From Gracilimonas sp. (lineage in GTDB: Bacteria; Bacteroidota; Rhodothermia; Balneolales; Balneolaceae), in NCBI RefSeq assembly GCF_040218225.1, contig NZ_JAVJQO010000002.1, forward strand, positions 62,001 to 126,000: a stretch of 64,000 nucleotides of DNA. Direction: 5' to 3'. Below the pieces are notes generated by a model, which was given only the letters and a program-made list of their open reading frames with translations, made no database searches and was not told where the DNA came from. Below, piece after piece: positions 53,549 through 61,599 of the stretch. The position numbers were made by a program, and so were the translations under genes. Numbering within the stretch: the first letter of the stretch is position 1; every line of letters begins with the position of its first letter.

Positions 53549-54073
53549 ATGAAATTCAATTTAGAGCATTCTATAGAAATTTTGCAGCGTACTCCAGCTA
53601 TTTTGAACGAGATGCTAAGTAATCTGCCATCAGAATGGACAAGTGCCAACGAGGGGCCTAATATCTGGAGTCCTTTTGATGTGGTCGGCCATCTGATTCA
53701 CGGAGAGAAAACCGACTGGATTCCAAGAATGAAAATTATTCTTTCCAGCCAAACAGATAAAACATTTCAACCCTTTGACCGGTTTGCACAGTTTGAGGAA
53801 AGCAAAGGTAAATCTCTTGAGCAACTACTTGAAGAATTTAAAAACTTACGAAATGCGAACATTGAACAGCTGAAAAATCAGAAACTTGGTTCTGGCGATT
53901 TTGAGAAAAAGGGTTTTCATCCTGATTTTGGGGAAGTAAATTTATCTCAATTATTGAGTAGCTGGGTGGTGCACGATCTTAACCATATCGCACAAATATC
54001 ACGTGTAATGGCCAATCGATACAAATCAGAAGTAGGCCCTTGGGTCAACTATCTGGGAATATTAAAGCCATAA
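53549..54073 (+). CDS. DinB family protein
   Basis: A 174-residue four-helix bundle protein of the DinB/YfiT superfamily. The metal ligands are H48 (in VVGHLIHGE) and the pair H142/H146 (in HDLNHIAQ). 'NIWSPFDVVGHLIHGEKTDW' is the typical second helix. Start is the ATG at 53549 or nine bases earlier. Superfamily members include bacillithiol and mycothiol transferases and damage-inducible proteins; which applies is unknown. It is convergent with the AAA gene, 15 bp away. Confidence 0.88.
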   Translation: MKFNLEHSIEILQRTPAILNEMLSNLPSEWTSANEGPNIWSPFDVVGHLIHGEKTDWIPRMKIILSSQTDKTFQPFDRFAQFEESKGKSLEQLLEEFKNLRNANIEQLKNQKLGSGDFEKKGFHPDFGEVNLSQLLSSWVVHDLNHIAQISRVMANRYKSEVGPWVNYLGILKP

Positions 54074-54087
54074 CATTTTAATGGCTT
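54065..54087. terminator. Hairpin between convergent DinB and AAA genes
   Basis: AAGCCAT (54065-54071) and ATGGCTT (54081-54087) form a 7-bp stem around AACATTTTA. It overlaps the last codons and stop of DinB and abuts the AAA stop. No good T-run on either strand, so weak at best. Confidence 0.35.
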
Positions 54088-55800
54088 CTACCCCACCCTG
54101 AACTTCAGTTCATCAATTTTAGACAGAATTTCGTCCCGATCCATCTCACGATATCGCTCCGGAAGTAATTCTTTAGACGTACATTCTATCACGGCACTGA
54201 GCGTCTGAAGTTCAACTTCTTCCGGATAGGTTGGCGGAAGAAAATCGGCTAAAGCCAGGTCCAGAATTTCGGGGGTTACTTTCTTTCTTCCCTCAGCAGC
54301 TGCGCGGAATTTAGCTCGGGTTAAAGCGGCTTCCATATCGGCACCTGAAAAGGTTTTGAAACCCTCTTCAATCACGGCAGGAATGTAATCTTCAGTCATC
54401 TGAAGGCCGGTTTTCTTTTTCATGGCTTCAAAGAGCTCCACACGTTCCTCATTGGTATGAGGCGGAAACAGGGCAAGGTGTTCCTCGGCTCTTCCCTGTC
54501 GCTTCAGGTCAATAGGCATGAGATCGGGACGCGCGGTCATCAGGAACCATACAATACGACCCCGGTTTTCAGTATCGCTCATAAAGGTAGCTATTTGTGA
54601 GAATACACGGCTTGAAACGCCACTGTCACCGCTTGCATCACGATCACCGAGGTAGGCATCCGCTTCATCAATCATCACCGCTACCGGCGACATCGCCTTC
54701 AAAAGAGAAAGTATTTTTTCCAGGTTTCCTTCCGTCACCCCTTGCCACTGACTTCGGAAGTTTTTGAGTTTCACCATGGGAATACCAACTTCACTCGCGA
54801 AGCAGGTTACCAAAAAGGTTTTACCGGTTCCTACCGGACCACAGACCAGATATCCCATAGGCATTACATCCTGTCGGCCCGATTTTAAAGCTTTGACTGC
54901 CTGTCGGAGATGTTTTTTTACATGGGTGTGGCCTGCTACATTGTCCAGAGAGTATTGGGTTTCTACAAACTCCAGCAACCCGTATGCTTCTGCCTCAATC
55001 AGCTCTTTCTTGGTTTCTGACAAACCCTCGAAAGTGATTCTCTCCTTATTCTCCCGGGCATGAGATAACACGCTTCGGATGTTCACAAAATTCAGTCCGG
55101 CCGTTTGCTGAGCCACGATATCCGGCTTTACATCTGAGAGTTCTTTCCAGGTATCATTCTTGGTCTCGAAATCAATGAATTCCCTTCTCTCCCGTTCTCC
55201 CGGAATATTGATTTTTATATCTGTGGTATAAGGATTTTGAACGAGCGTTTTATTTAAGTCAGCCAGGTTTTCCGTAATCATCACCGTGGTGAAATCAGAA
55301 GCCAGAAACATAGGGTCGTGAGCCCAGCGCGACAAATAGACCATCGAAGTTCGGTCTTCATTTCCAATCGAAGCTGCATCACTCATCGGTACTATAGTCT
55401 CGGCATAATCAATAATGAGGGCCACACTTTTCTTTTGATCCAGACGAAGACGGAAATACTGTTCCAGCAACGACATTACCCTCACGGGGTCCTTAGGCAT
55501 CTTCTTGGCGTATTCCGTTCCCACCAAACTATCCCGTCCGGCGATGGCCTGGTTGAAATCTGCCTGGGATTCCTTATCCCTGAAATAAATACCTGAAGCG
55601 CGATCATAGAAAATCACGAAATCCCGGGCACCGAAGAACTCATCCGACAGAAAAGACTTCAGGCGATGAAATTGAGTTCCTTCATCCGTTTTAAGAGACA
55701 CTAAATCGTGTACGTTCCCGTGCAGTATAAACTGATTGATGGTTCTGCTCAGATACTTTCGAGCAAATTCCTGAGACCATTTTGGATAGTGATCAAACAT
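54088..55800 (-). CDS. AAA+ ATPase with degenerate first and intact second ATPase domain
   Basis: A 570-residue protein. Residues about 20-250 look like a decayed AAA domain: a Walker-B-like VALIIDYAE (126-134) is seen but no P-loop. Residues about 280-510 form an intact AAA+ domain: Walker A GPVGTGKT (321-328), Walker B VAVMIDEAD (373-381), sensor 1 T422, and an arginine cluster in DLKRQGR. The 'GLSETKKELIEAEAYGLLEF' linker precedes it. Two-lobed organisation with only D2 active resembles Ycf46-type AAA proteins. It lies on the same strand as a PspA locus 2.2 kb upstream, with only an Ech and a CNNM-type gene between. No signal peptide or TM, so cytoplasmic. Confidence 0.85.
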   Translation of the reverse strand: MFDHYPKWSQEFARKYLSRTINQFILHGNVHDLVSLKTDEGTQFHRLKSFLSDEFFGARDFVIFYDRASGIYFRDKESQADFNQAIAGRDSLVGTEYAKKMPKDPVRVMSLLEQYFRLRLDQKKSVALIIDYAETIVPMSDAASIGNEDRTSMVYLSRWAHDPMFLASDFTTVMITENLADLNKTLVQNPYTTDIKINIPGERERREFIDFETKNDTWKELSDVKPDIVAQQTAGLNFVNIRSVLSHARENKERITFEGLSETKKELIEAEAYGLLEFVETQYSLDNVAGHTHVKKHLRQAVKALKSGRQDVMPMGYLVCGPVGTGKTFLVTCFASEVGIPMVKLKNFRSQWQGVTEGNLEKILSLLKAMSPVAVMIDEADAYLGDRDASGDSGVSSRVFSQIATFMSDTENRGRIVWFLMTARPDLMPIDLKRQGRAEEHLALFPPHTNEERVELFEAMKKKTGLQMTEDYIPAVIEEGFKTFSGADMEAALTRAKFRAAAEGRKKVTPEILDLALADFLPPTYPEEVELQTLSAVIECTSKELLPERYREMDRDEILSKIDELKFRVG

Positions 55801-55873
55801 ATTCTTTAATTTTCAAAGTGAATAAGTAACAAAGTAACATAGTGCAAAGCTTCTCTGTCACTATGTTACTTTG

Positions 55874-57151
55874 TTATTCAATTAAAATGAGCTTAACCGT
55901 TTCAATGCGACTGGGTGTGGCTTTACTGATAATGAATTTCTTACCCTCAACCACCACTTCCTCATTTACTTTCGGAATACGCCCCAAATGATTAATGATG
56001 AATCCCGCTACGGTATCATACTCGGAAGGTTCCAGTGGGAGTTCAATTTCATCAAATTTTTCCATTAACTCCTGAATTTCCACATTCCCGCTTACCACAT
56101 ACGTATTTTCGGAAAGCTTTTTCATGATCTCGTCTTCCACATCATATTCGTCCTGAATATCACCAACTACCTCCTCCAGTAAGTCCTCGATGGTGACCAT
56201 CCCCGCAGTACCTCCGTATTCATCCAACACAATAGCTACCGACATGTTCGACTGCCGGAACTCGGTAAGCAAGTCTTTGGATTTCTTACTGGAAGGAACC
56301 AGCTTAACCGGACGAATAATTTCGTTTAAAGATTTCGGAGTGTGAAAGAAATCATGTGCAAATACGACTCCGATTACATCATCAATAGACTCTCTGTAAA
56401 CCGGTAGTTTTGAATGTCCCGATTGTATGAACATATTCAAAACTTCTTCAATGGGCGTATCTTTTTCTACTGCTTCTATTTCGATACGGGGAATCATTGA
56501 GTCTTTAACCCGCTTGTTGGACAGTTCCAGAACATTGTGTAGGATCTCTGAATCGTCTTCATCAATATCTTCACTGCCTCCGCTGTCCCGAAGCTCTTTA
56601 AAGATCATTTCCACATCCTGCCGGCGATAATAGCTTTCTACTACCTCAGCATCTTTTACCAGCCAGCGAATCAGAATATTAGATGAGCCTTTCGAAATTT
56701 CGATAAGCGGACGAAACAGATAATAGGCGACCCGCAGAGGAACCGAAATCACTGCGATCATATTATCAGCCAATGCCCTGAAAATAGCTTTGGGCAAAAT
56801 CTCACCAAATAACATGATAACCACAGAAGCAATAATAGTCTGGATAATCAGGATTTGAATTTCAGAAGGAACAACCCCAAACCAGGCTTCTCCATAAACC
56901 TGAATCGGTTCAACAAGGAAAATTGCCATGAATGTAGCATAGAGTACATTAACAATATTATTTCCAACAAGGGTTGTTGTCAGAAATGTTTCCGGTTTAC
57001 GGGTAAAAAACTCTATAGAATTGGACAGAAAGTTATTCTTCCGTGAGGCTACTTCCAGCTTGAGCTTATTGGCTGTTACAAAAGCAATTTCAGAACCAGA
57101 GAAAAAGCCACTCAGCAATATGGTTATGACAATCAGGACAAACTCAAACAT
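55874..57151 (-). CDS. CNNM/CorC-HlyC family membrane protein (DUF21-CBS-transporter-associated)
   Basis: A 425-residue protein. Residues about 1-195 form the DUF21/CNNM domain with four helices (MFEFVLIVITILLSGFFSGSEIAFV start; GEILPKAIFR). Residues about 205-340 are a CBS pair (DSMIPRIEIEAVEKDTPIEEVLNMF...). Residues about 350-425 are the CorC_HlyC/TerC-associated domain (GNVEIQELMEKFDEIELP...TVAGFIINHLGRIPKVNEEV). These proteins export or sense magnesium or act in metal homeostasis; the older name 'hemolysin' is not informative. It has 72 bp to the AAA gene and 88 bp to the Ech gene on the same strand, so an operon is possible. Confidence 0.93.
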   Translation of the reverse strand: MFEFVLIVITILLSGFFSGSEIAFVTANKLKLEVASRKNNFLSNSIEFFTRKPETFLTTTLVGNNIVNVLYATFMAIFLVEPIQVYGEAWFGVVPSEIQILIIQTIIASVVIMLFGEILPKAIFRALADNMIAVISVPLRVAYYLFRPLIEISKGSSNILIRWLVKDAEVVESYYRRQDVEMIFKELRDSGGSEDIDEDDSEILHNVLELSNKRVKDSMIPRIEIEAVEKDTPIEEVLNMFIQSGHSKLPVYRESIDDVIGVVFAHDFFHTPKSLNEIIRPVKLVPSSKKSKDLLTEFRQSNMSVAIVLDEYGGTAGMVTIEDLLEEVVGDIQDEYDVEDEIMKKLSENTYVVSGNVEIQELMEKFDEIELPLEPSEYDTVAGFIINHLGRIPKVNEEVVVEGKKFIISKATPSRIETVKLILIE

Positions 57152-57239
57152 GGCTTACCCCGGTTTTTTTAATTGTGAAGAGAAAAAGAAATGTGCTACC
57201 CGATGGAGGTTCGTCTTTCATTCAATACTTAGTTCGTTT

Positions 57240-58019
57240 CTATTTACCGGAGAAATTGGGCTTTCTCTTTTCGAGAAAAGCACTGGTTCCTTCCCTAAAA
57301 TCAGCAGTACCGCATAATTCTCCAAACAGACTGGCTTCAGATTCATATCCTTTTCCTGAGCCTACCTGTTTTACCGCCTGAAGAGCATTTTTAATAGCTA
57401 ATGGTCCTTGCTTCATAATTTTATTCAGCATTGATTTGGCTTCATCAATTGCAGAATGCCCGGTAACCTGATTTACCAATCCTATTTCGAAGGCTTCAAC
57501 AGCTTTAACCTGCCGGCCAGTCATAATCATTTCAAGGGCCTTGCCTCTACCCACAAGCTGGGTAAGCCGTTGGGTGCCTCCATAACCCGGAATCAATCCC
57601 AAACTAACTTCGGGTAACCCAAAAGCAGCCTTTTCAAAAGCAATTCGCAAGTGGCAAGCCATAGCCAATTCACATCCGCCACCCAGAGCATATCCGTTTA
57701 CAGCCGCAATCACAGGAATGGTCAGATCTTCGATCTTCTGAAAAATATCCTGTCCTTTTTTTGATACTTTTTCTCCTGAAACGGGATCTAATGAGCTCAG
57801 TTCTTTGATATCAGCACCGGCAACAAAAGCCTTTTCACCAGCCCCGGTAATTACCAGCGATTTAACCTGATAATTCTCTTTGATGTCATCAATTGCTTTA
57901 TCGAGTTCCTCTAATACCTGATTATTCAGGGCATTGAGTTTATCGGGACGATTAATGGTGAGCGTACAAATGCCGGATTCATCGACTTCTGTAAGAAGCG
58001 TTTCGTAAATCTGGTCCAT
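57240..58019 (-). CDS. Enoyl-CoA hydratase/isomerase (crotonase family)
   Basis: A 259-residue crotonase-fold enzyme. Both catalytic glutamates of true hydratases are present: one in ALGGGCELAMACH and one in GLPEVSLGLIPGYGGTQRL. The oxyanion-hole stretch GEKAFVAGADIKEL is intact. It should hydrate short- or medium-chain 2-enoyl-CoA in beta-oxidation or related pathways. No other fatty-acid genes are nearby. It follows the coiled-coil membrane gene by 3 bp, so it is probably co-transcribed with the PspA locus even though no functional link is known. Confidence 0.93.
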   Translation of the reverse strand: MDQIYETLLTEVDESGICTLTINRPDKLNALNNQVLEELDKAIDDIKENYQVKSLVITGAGEKAFVAGADIKELSSLDPVSGEKVSKKGQDIFQKIEDLTIPVIAAVNGYALGGGCELAMACHLRIAFEKAAFGLPEVSLGLIPGYGGTQRLTQLVGRGKALEMIMTGRQVKAVEAFEIGLVNQVTGHSAIDEAKSMLNKIMKQGPLAIKNALQAVKQVGSGKGYESEASLFGELCGTADFREGTSAFLEKRKPNFSGK

Positions 58020-58022
58020 ATT

Positions 58023-58907
58023 CTATTCTTTGACTTTCTTAGCGGGTTTAATTTCCGTTTTCACTTCGTCTGAGAGTTCATCCAAAATGGAATCAAAATC
58101 CAGATCGTTCTCCCACTCCGTAGTGTACTCAGGTAAAATATCCTGATCTAAGTCGTCAATCAATTGTGAAGTTTCCTCAACTTCAGTCAGCAGATTATCA
58201 AGCTGGAAGCCAATCTCTTCAGGATTACTCATCGTCATAGACTGCTCGTAGATATATCTGACGGCATCTTCAATGGTTTCAAGATGAGTTTCACACACCA
58301 GATATTTCTCTTTGGCCACGTTAAATTTCTTCAGGCGCTTTTGCATGATGGCAACACGCCGGGCTTTTGTGCGCTTCAGCTTCTCCGATTCCAGGGTCTT
58401 AATTTCTTCAATTTGCCGTACTACCTCTTCCTTTAAGCTGCTTTCCAGTGATGTATTCAAATACACTTCATACCGCTTAATCAAATCAAGCAACGTCAGG
58501 TAATTACCCAGTAGCTCGTCAATTTTTTTACCGATGTTATCCAATAAGCCTTGCGAACTGTAAGGAAGCTTCTCAAAGTTCTCCTGAACCAGTTTAGCCA
58601 AATGCTTCAGTACCAGAAATCTCTTTTGAGATTTATTATCCAGCGATTGAAATAATTCTTTTTCGTTATTGGCTGCGTGACGTTCTTTGATTTTCTTCAG
58701 CTCCAGTTTTTTACGGAAGCGCGGTAATTTGGGAACTATACCCAGGTACATTAACTCAAGTCCAAAAACAGAAGTGAGCAAAAGACTGGAAAAATCTCCC
58801 AGTCCGGTCATAAAAAAAGCGGTAAGCGTGGAAACCAGCAATACCCCCAAATTTATGGGGTTCATAAAAGCTTCCCGGGTATAGTTGATATTCAGTTCGT
58901 CACTCAT
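58023..58907 (-). CDS. Two-TM coiled-coil protein of the PspA locus
   Basis: A 294-residue protein with no family I recognise. Two hydrophobic helices (about 17-34 and 40-58) lie near the N-terminus, the rest being charged helix with coiled-coil character ('ELKKIKERHAANNEKELFQSLDN', 'LKEEVVRQIEEIKTLESEKLKR'). An acidic segment with 'EYTTEWENDLDFDSILDELSDEV' precedes a basic tail. The N- and C-termini should both be cytoplasmic. It overlaps the truncated PspA paralogue by 4 bp (58904-58907), which suggests tight coupling of their synthesis. A natural guess is a membrane receptor for PspA or its short relative. Confidence 0.7.
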   Translation of the reverse strand: MSDELNINYTREAFMNPINLGVLLVSTLTAFFMTGLGDFSSLLLTSVFGLELMYLGIVPKLPRFRKKLELKKIKERHAANNEKELFQSLDNKSQKRFLVLKHLAKLVQENFEKLPYSSQGLLDNIGKKIDELLGNYLTLLDLIKRYEVYLNTSLESSLKEEVVRQIEEIKTLESEKLKRTKARRVAIMQKRLKKFNVAKEKYLVCETHLETIEDAVRYIYEQSMTMSNPEEIGFQLDNLLTEVEETSQLIDDLDQDILPEYTTEWENDLDFDSILDELSDEVKTEIKPAKKVKE

Positions 58908-59368
58908 GATTCAGGTTCTGATGAATTATCTTTGCTGTCTGAAGCCGGTTTTTTATTGCCAATCGTTTTTTCGGTTCTGATTTCATCAGCATGCTTTTCT
59001 ATTTCGTTATAGAGCATACCCATTTCGGCTTTTACCTGCTTCAACGTCTGCTTGGCTTTTTGCTTTTTCAGCTCTTCGTCAAGTTCTTCTTTCTTAATTT
59101 TACTGCCGGCCTCAGTATCTTCGTCTTCCAGGCTATCCATAGCTACATCAAGCCGGGCTTCTACGTTTGTAACCTTTTCACGCACTTTTCCCAGGAATTC
59201 ATCGACCGTTTCGAGAAGATTATCAGCATTCATATTATTGACTGCCTGGGATATTTTCCCTTTCTGCTCTGCTCTTTTCAGCCGTTCTTTAGCCTCTTTA
59301 ATACGCCGATAGTGTTCTTTGTACTCTTCTTTGAGGCGTTCCCGTTCTTGTTCGCTTTTGCTGCTCAT
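58904..59368 (-). CDS. Short PspA paralogue (C-terminal-half duplicate)
   Basis: A 154-residue charged helical protein. It aligns with residues about 131-220 of PspA upstream: RIKEAKERLK (22-31) with KIQEAKEALR (130-139); EARLDVAMDSLE (70-81) with EARMEIALDSID (181-192); QVKAEMG (111-117) with QFKMEMG; and both end in KT[IV]GNK (134-139 here, 240-245 in PspA) before a Ser/Lys/Asp tail. It therefore keeps the C-terminal helices of PspA but lacks the N-terminal membrane-binding helix and the long hairpin. It lies 9 bp after PspA and overlaps the next gene by 4 bp. Regulatory or capping subunit is a guess. Confidence 0.75.
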   Translation of the reverse strand: MSSKSEQERERLKEEYKEHYRRIKEAKERLKRAEQKGKISQAVNNMNADNLLETVDEFLGKVREKVTNVEARLDVAMDSLEDEDTEAGSKIKKEELDEELKKQKAKQTLKQVKAEMGMLYNEIEKHADEIRTEKTIGNKKPASDSKDNSSEPES

Positions 59369-59377
59369 GGCTATTTC

Positions 59378-60130
59378 CTATGAACTGCTTTTTTCTTTGT
59401 TGCCTACAGTCTTGGAGCTGTCTTTTTCTTTAGCTGGTTCTTCTTCGTCAATATTGATAGAACCGCTCTTTTCGCCCATTTCCATCTTGAATTGCTCAAC
59501 TAATGATTTAGCACGCAGTTTCTCAGCATTAGCTTCGATTTCCATAGTCTCGGTGTCAATGCTATCGAGTGCGATTTCCATACGGGCTTCGTTCTTAGCT
59601 GACTGCTCATTGATACGGTTGATCATCTCATCATGAGTGGCATCAATCCCGCCCACTTCAAACTGTTCCAGCGTATCCGCAATTTTGGCTTGCCATTCAG
59701 AGCGCTCACTTGCGCGAAGAGCTTCTTTAGCTTCCTGTATCTTGCGATCTTTCTCACGCATAAACACTTTTTTCACCTTAATAGCTTTTTCGTAAGCCTT
59801 TTCTGCAAAGGCAAGCTGATCTTTGGTGTGTGCGTAATTTTCTTTCGCCTTTTCTAGTTGAAGCGCATAACCCTCAGCAATATCATCCCGATTAGCTTGG
59901 ATAGCTGACTTAACTTTAGCTGTTAAATCCTGTATCGCTTTTTCATTGCGATTCATTTCCTTTTGGAGCATCAACAGGTTGGCTTTAACCGTAGCGATAT
60001 TCTCGTTCATCTGGGGAATTTGATCGTTTAAGTCCCGGATGTTTTGCTCAAGGATGAGTTTTGGATCCTCCATTGAGCTTATTAAGCCACCGAACATTGA
60101 TTTGATAGCGCGGATAAATCGTTGAAACAT
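59378..60130 (-). CDS. PspA/IM30 (Vipp1) family protein, ESCRT-III superfamily
   Basis: A 250-residue PspA/IM30 family protein. The N-terminal amphipathic membrane-binding helix 'MFQRFIRAIKSMFGGLISSMEDP' is followed by the long helical hairpin 'LILEQNIRDLNDQIPQ...ALQLEKAKENYAHTKDQLAFAEKAYEKAIKVKK', then helices ending near 220 and a Lys/Ser/Glu tail with KTVGNK. PspA and Vipp1 assemble into ESCRT-III-like rods on the inner membrane and protect it under stress. There is no pspB/C/F next to it; instead come a truncated copy of its own C-terminal half and a two-TM coiled-coil protein. A σ54 promoter is not visible in the 75-bp upstream gap. Confidence 0.93.
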   Translation of the reverse strand: MFQRFIRAIKSMFGGLISSMEDPKLILEQNIRDLNDQIPQMNENIATVKANLLMLQKEMNRNEKAIQDLTAKVKSAIQANRDDIAEGYALQLEKAKENYAHTKDQLAFAEKAYEKAIKVKKVFMREKDRKIQEAKEALRASERSEWQAKIADTLEQFEVGGIDATHDEMINRINEQSAKNEARMEIALDSIDTETMEIEANAEKLRAKSLVEQFKMEMGEKSGSINIDEEEPAKEKDSSKTVGNKEKSSS

Positions 60131-60205
60131 AGTACTTTCCTTTATTTTTTAATGCCCTGTTAAACTACAAACTAAATTAACCGATTATTAGTGTATTTCA
60201 AGCAG

Positions 60206-61549
60206 TTAAAGCTCAAATGCCCTGCTGCCGTTTTTGTCGATTGTGTGACTTACCAAATGCACTGCCTCGGGTTTAGTTTCGGCAATAGTTACTGCCCCGA
60301 ATAACTGCTCGCTTGCAGCGTCTATTGCTGATGGCTTGTTCGTATAACCAGTCAAAATTGTTTCACCTTTTGAAATTTTGTCTCCAATTTTCTTTTGAAG
60401 AACAATTCCGGCCTGTGGATCTACGTCTTCTTCCTTGGTTTTACGGCCTGCACCCAGCTCAACAGAAGCCATCCCAATTTCAAAAGAATTCATCTCTGAT
60501 ACATATCCATCCTTTTTGGCTTTAATTTCAAATTCGTAACTGGCTTTTGGATATTTTTGGGGTGATTTAATCATATCCGTATCTCCACCCTGCTCTTCAA
60601 CAATATCCAGCCACTTCTGAAAAGCAGCTCCGTTTTCAATTTGTTCTTTGCTGATTTCAATCCCCTCCCTAACATCTCCAGCCTTTCCACCAAGATAGAT
60701 CATGGTTCCTGCCAAAAGATGAGTAATCTCCATGATATCATCAGGTCCATCGCCATGCATGGCATCTATACATTCTTCCACTTCCAGCCAGTTTCCGATT
60801 TTATATCCAAGGGGCTGATTCATATTGGTCACATACGCAATCGTTTCTTTTTCAAACTGAGTACCAATCCCAACCAATGCCTCTCCCAGTTTGATGGCAT
60901 CTTCTGTTGTCTTCATAAAGGCGCCGGAACCCACTTTCACATCCAGCACCAAAGCATCAATTCCCTCAGCCAGCTTCTTACTCATAATACTTCCCGCAAT
61001 CAGTGGAATGGATTCTACGGTGGCTGTTACATCACGGAGAGCGTATAAGCGTTTATCAGCTGGAGCAATTTCCTTGGTTTGCCCGGCAAGCACCAGATTA
61101 TGTTTTCCGATAATTTCTTTATACCGGGCCAAATTCATATCTACTGTAAATCCCGGAATTGACTCCAGTTTGTCAAGCGTTCCGCCGGTATGACCTAACC
61201 CCCGTCCCGATATCATTGGCACAGGAACTCCGGCAGCAGCCACCACCGGTGCTAGAATCAGCGACAGTTTATCACCCACCCCGCCTGTTGAATGCTTATC
61301 CACTTTCTTTCCTGAAACATGCGAGAGATCAACAATTTCTCCGGAATGAAGCATTGCTTCCGTGAAAGCAGCCGATTCTTCATCATTCATTCCATTCAAG
61401 AAAGCGGCCATCAGAAACGCACTAATTTGATAATCAGGAATCTCATCGGCTGTATATAAATTAATAAGATGCTGAATCTCTTCTTTCTCCAGAGTTTTCC
61501 CATCTCGTTTTTTGCGAATAAGTGAAACTATATTGTATTTTGAATCCAT
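60206..61549 (-). CDS. deoA: Thymidine phosphorylase / pyrimidine-nucleoside phosphorylase
   Basis: A 447-residue enzyme that phosphorolytically splits thymidine or uridine to the base and (deoxy)ribose 1-phosphate. KHSTGGVGDKLSLILAP, ISGRGLGHTGGTLDKLESIPGF and the 'VLDVKVGSGAFMKT' block are all diagnostic. The C-terminal domain with 'AGRKTKEEDVDPQAGIVLQKKIGDKI' matches the PYNP_C fold. I choose ATG 61549 (MDSKYNIVSLIRKKRDG) rather than the upstream start at 61585. Whether deoxyuridine/thymidine only (DeoA) or both pyrimidines (Pdp) are used cannot be decided. It lies 75 bp from pspA on the same strand and is divergent from pdxB. Confidence 0.94.
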   Translation of the reverse strand: MDSKYNIVSLIRKKRDGKTLEKEEIQHLINLYTADEIPDYQISAFLMAAFLNGMNDEESAAFTEAMLHSGEIVDLSHVSGKKVDKHSTGGVGDKLSLILAPVVAAAGVPVPMISGRGLGHTGGTLDKLESIPGFTVDMNLARYKEIIGKHNLVLAGQTKEIAPADKRLYALRDVTATVESIPLIAGSIMSKKLAEGIDALVLDVKVGSGAFMKTTEDAIKLGEALVGIGTQFEKETIAYVTNMNQPLGYKIGNWLEVEECIDAMHGDGPDDIMEITHLLAGTMIYLGGKAGDVREGIEISKEQIENGAAFQKWLDIVEEQGGDTDMIKSPQKYPKASYEFEIKAKKDGYVSEMNSFEIGMASVELGAGRKTKEEDVDPQAGIVLQKKIGDKISKGETILTGYTNKPSAIDAASEQLFGAVTIAETKPEAVHLVSHTIDKNGSRAFEL

Positions 61550-61599
61550 ATCGAAGTATAGGCTTAATCCAACTTTTTTTCTCATTCAATCAGCACTTT

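Noticed and set aside
54088-55800. Considered whether the AAA protein is a FtsH- or ClpX-type protease component
   Set aside because: No protease domain, no zinc HExxH, no membrane helices; only the AAA+ core and a degenerate first domain.
58991-59383. Phe-rich open frame on the plus strand opposite the short PspA paralogue
   Set aside because: It is the complement of Lys/Glu-rich coiled-coil codons, which always gives Phe/Leu/Ser-rich frames. No start signal and no conservation pattern.
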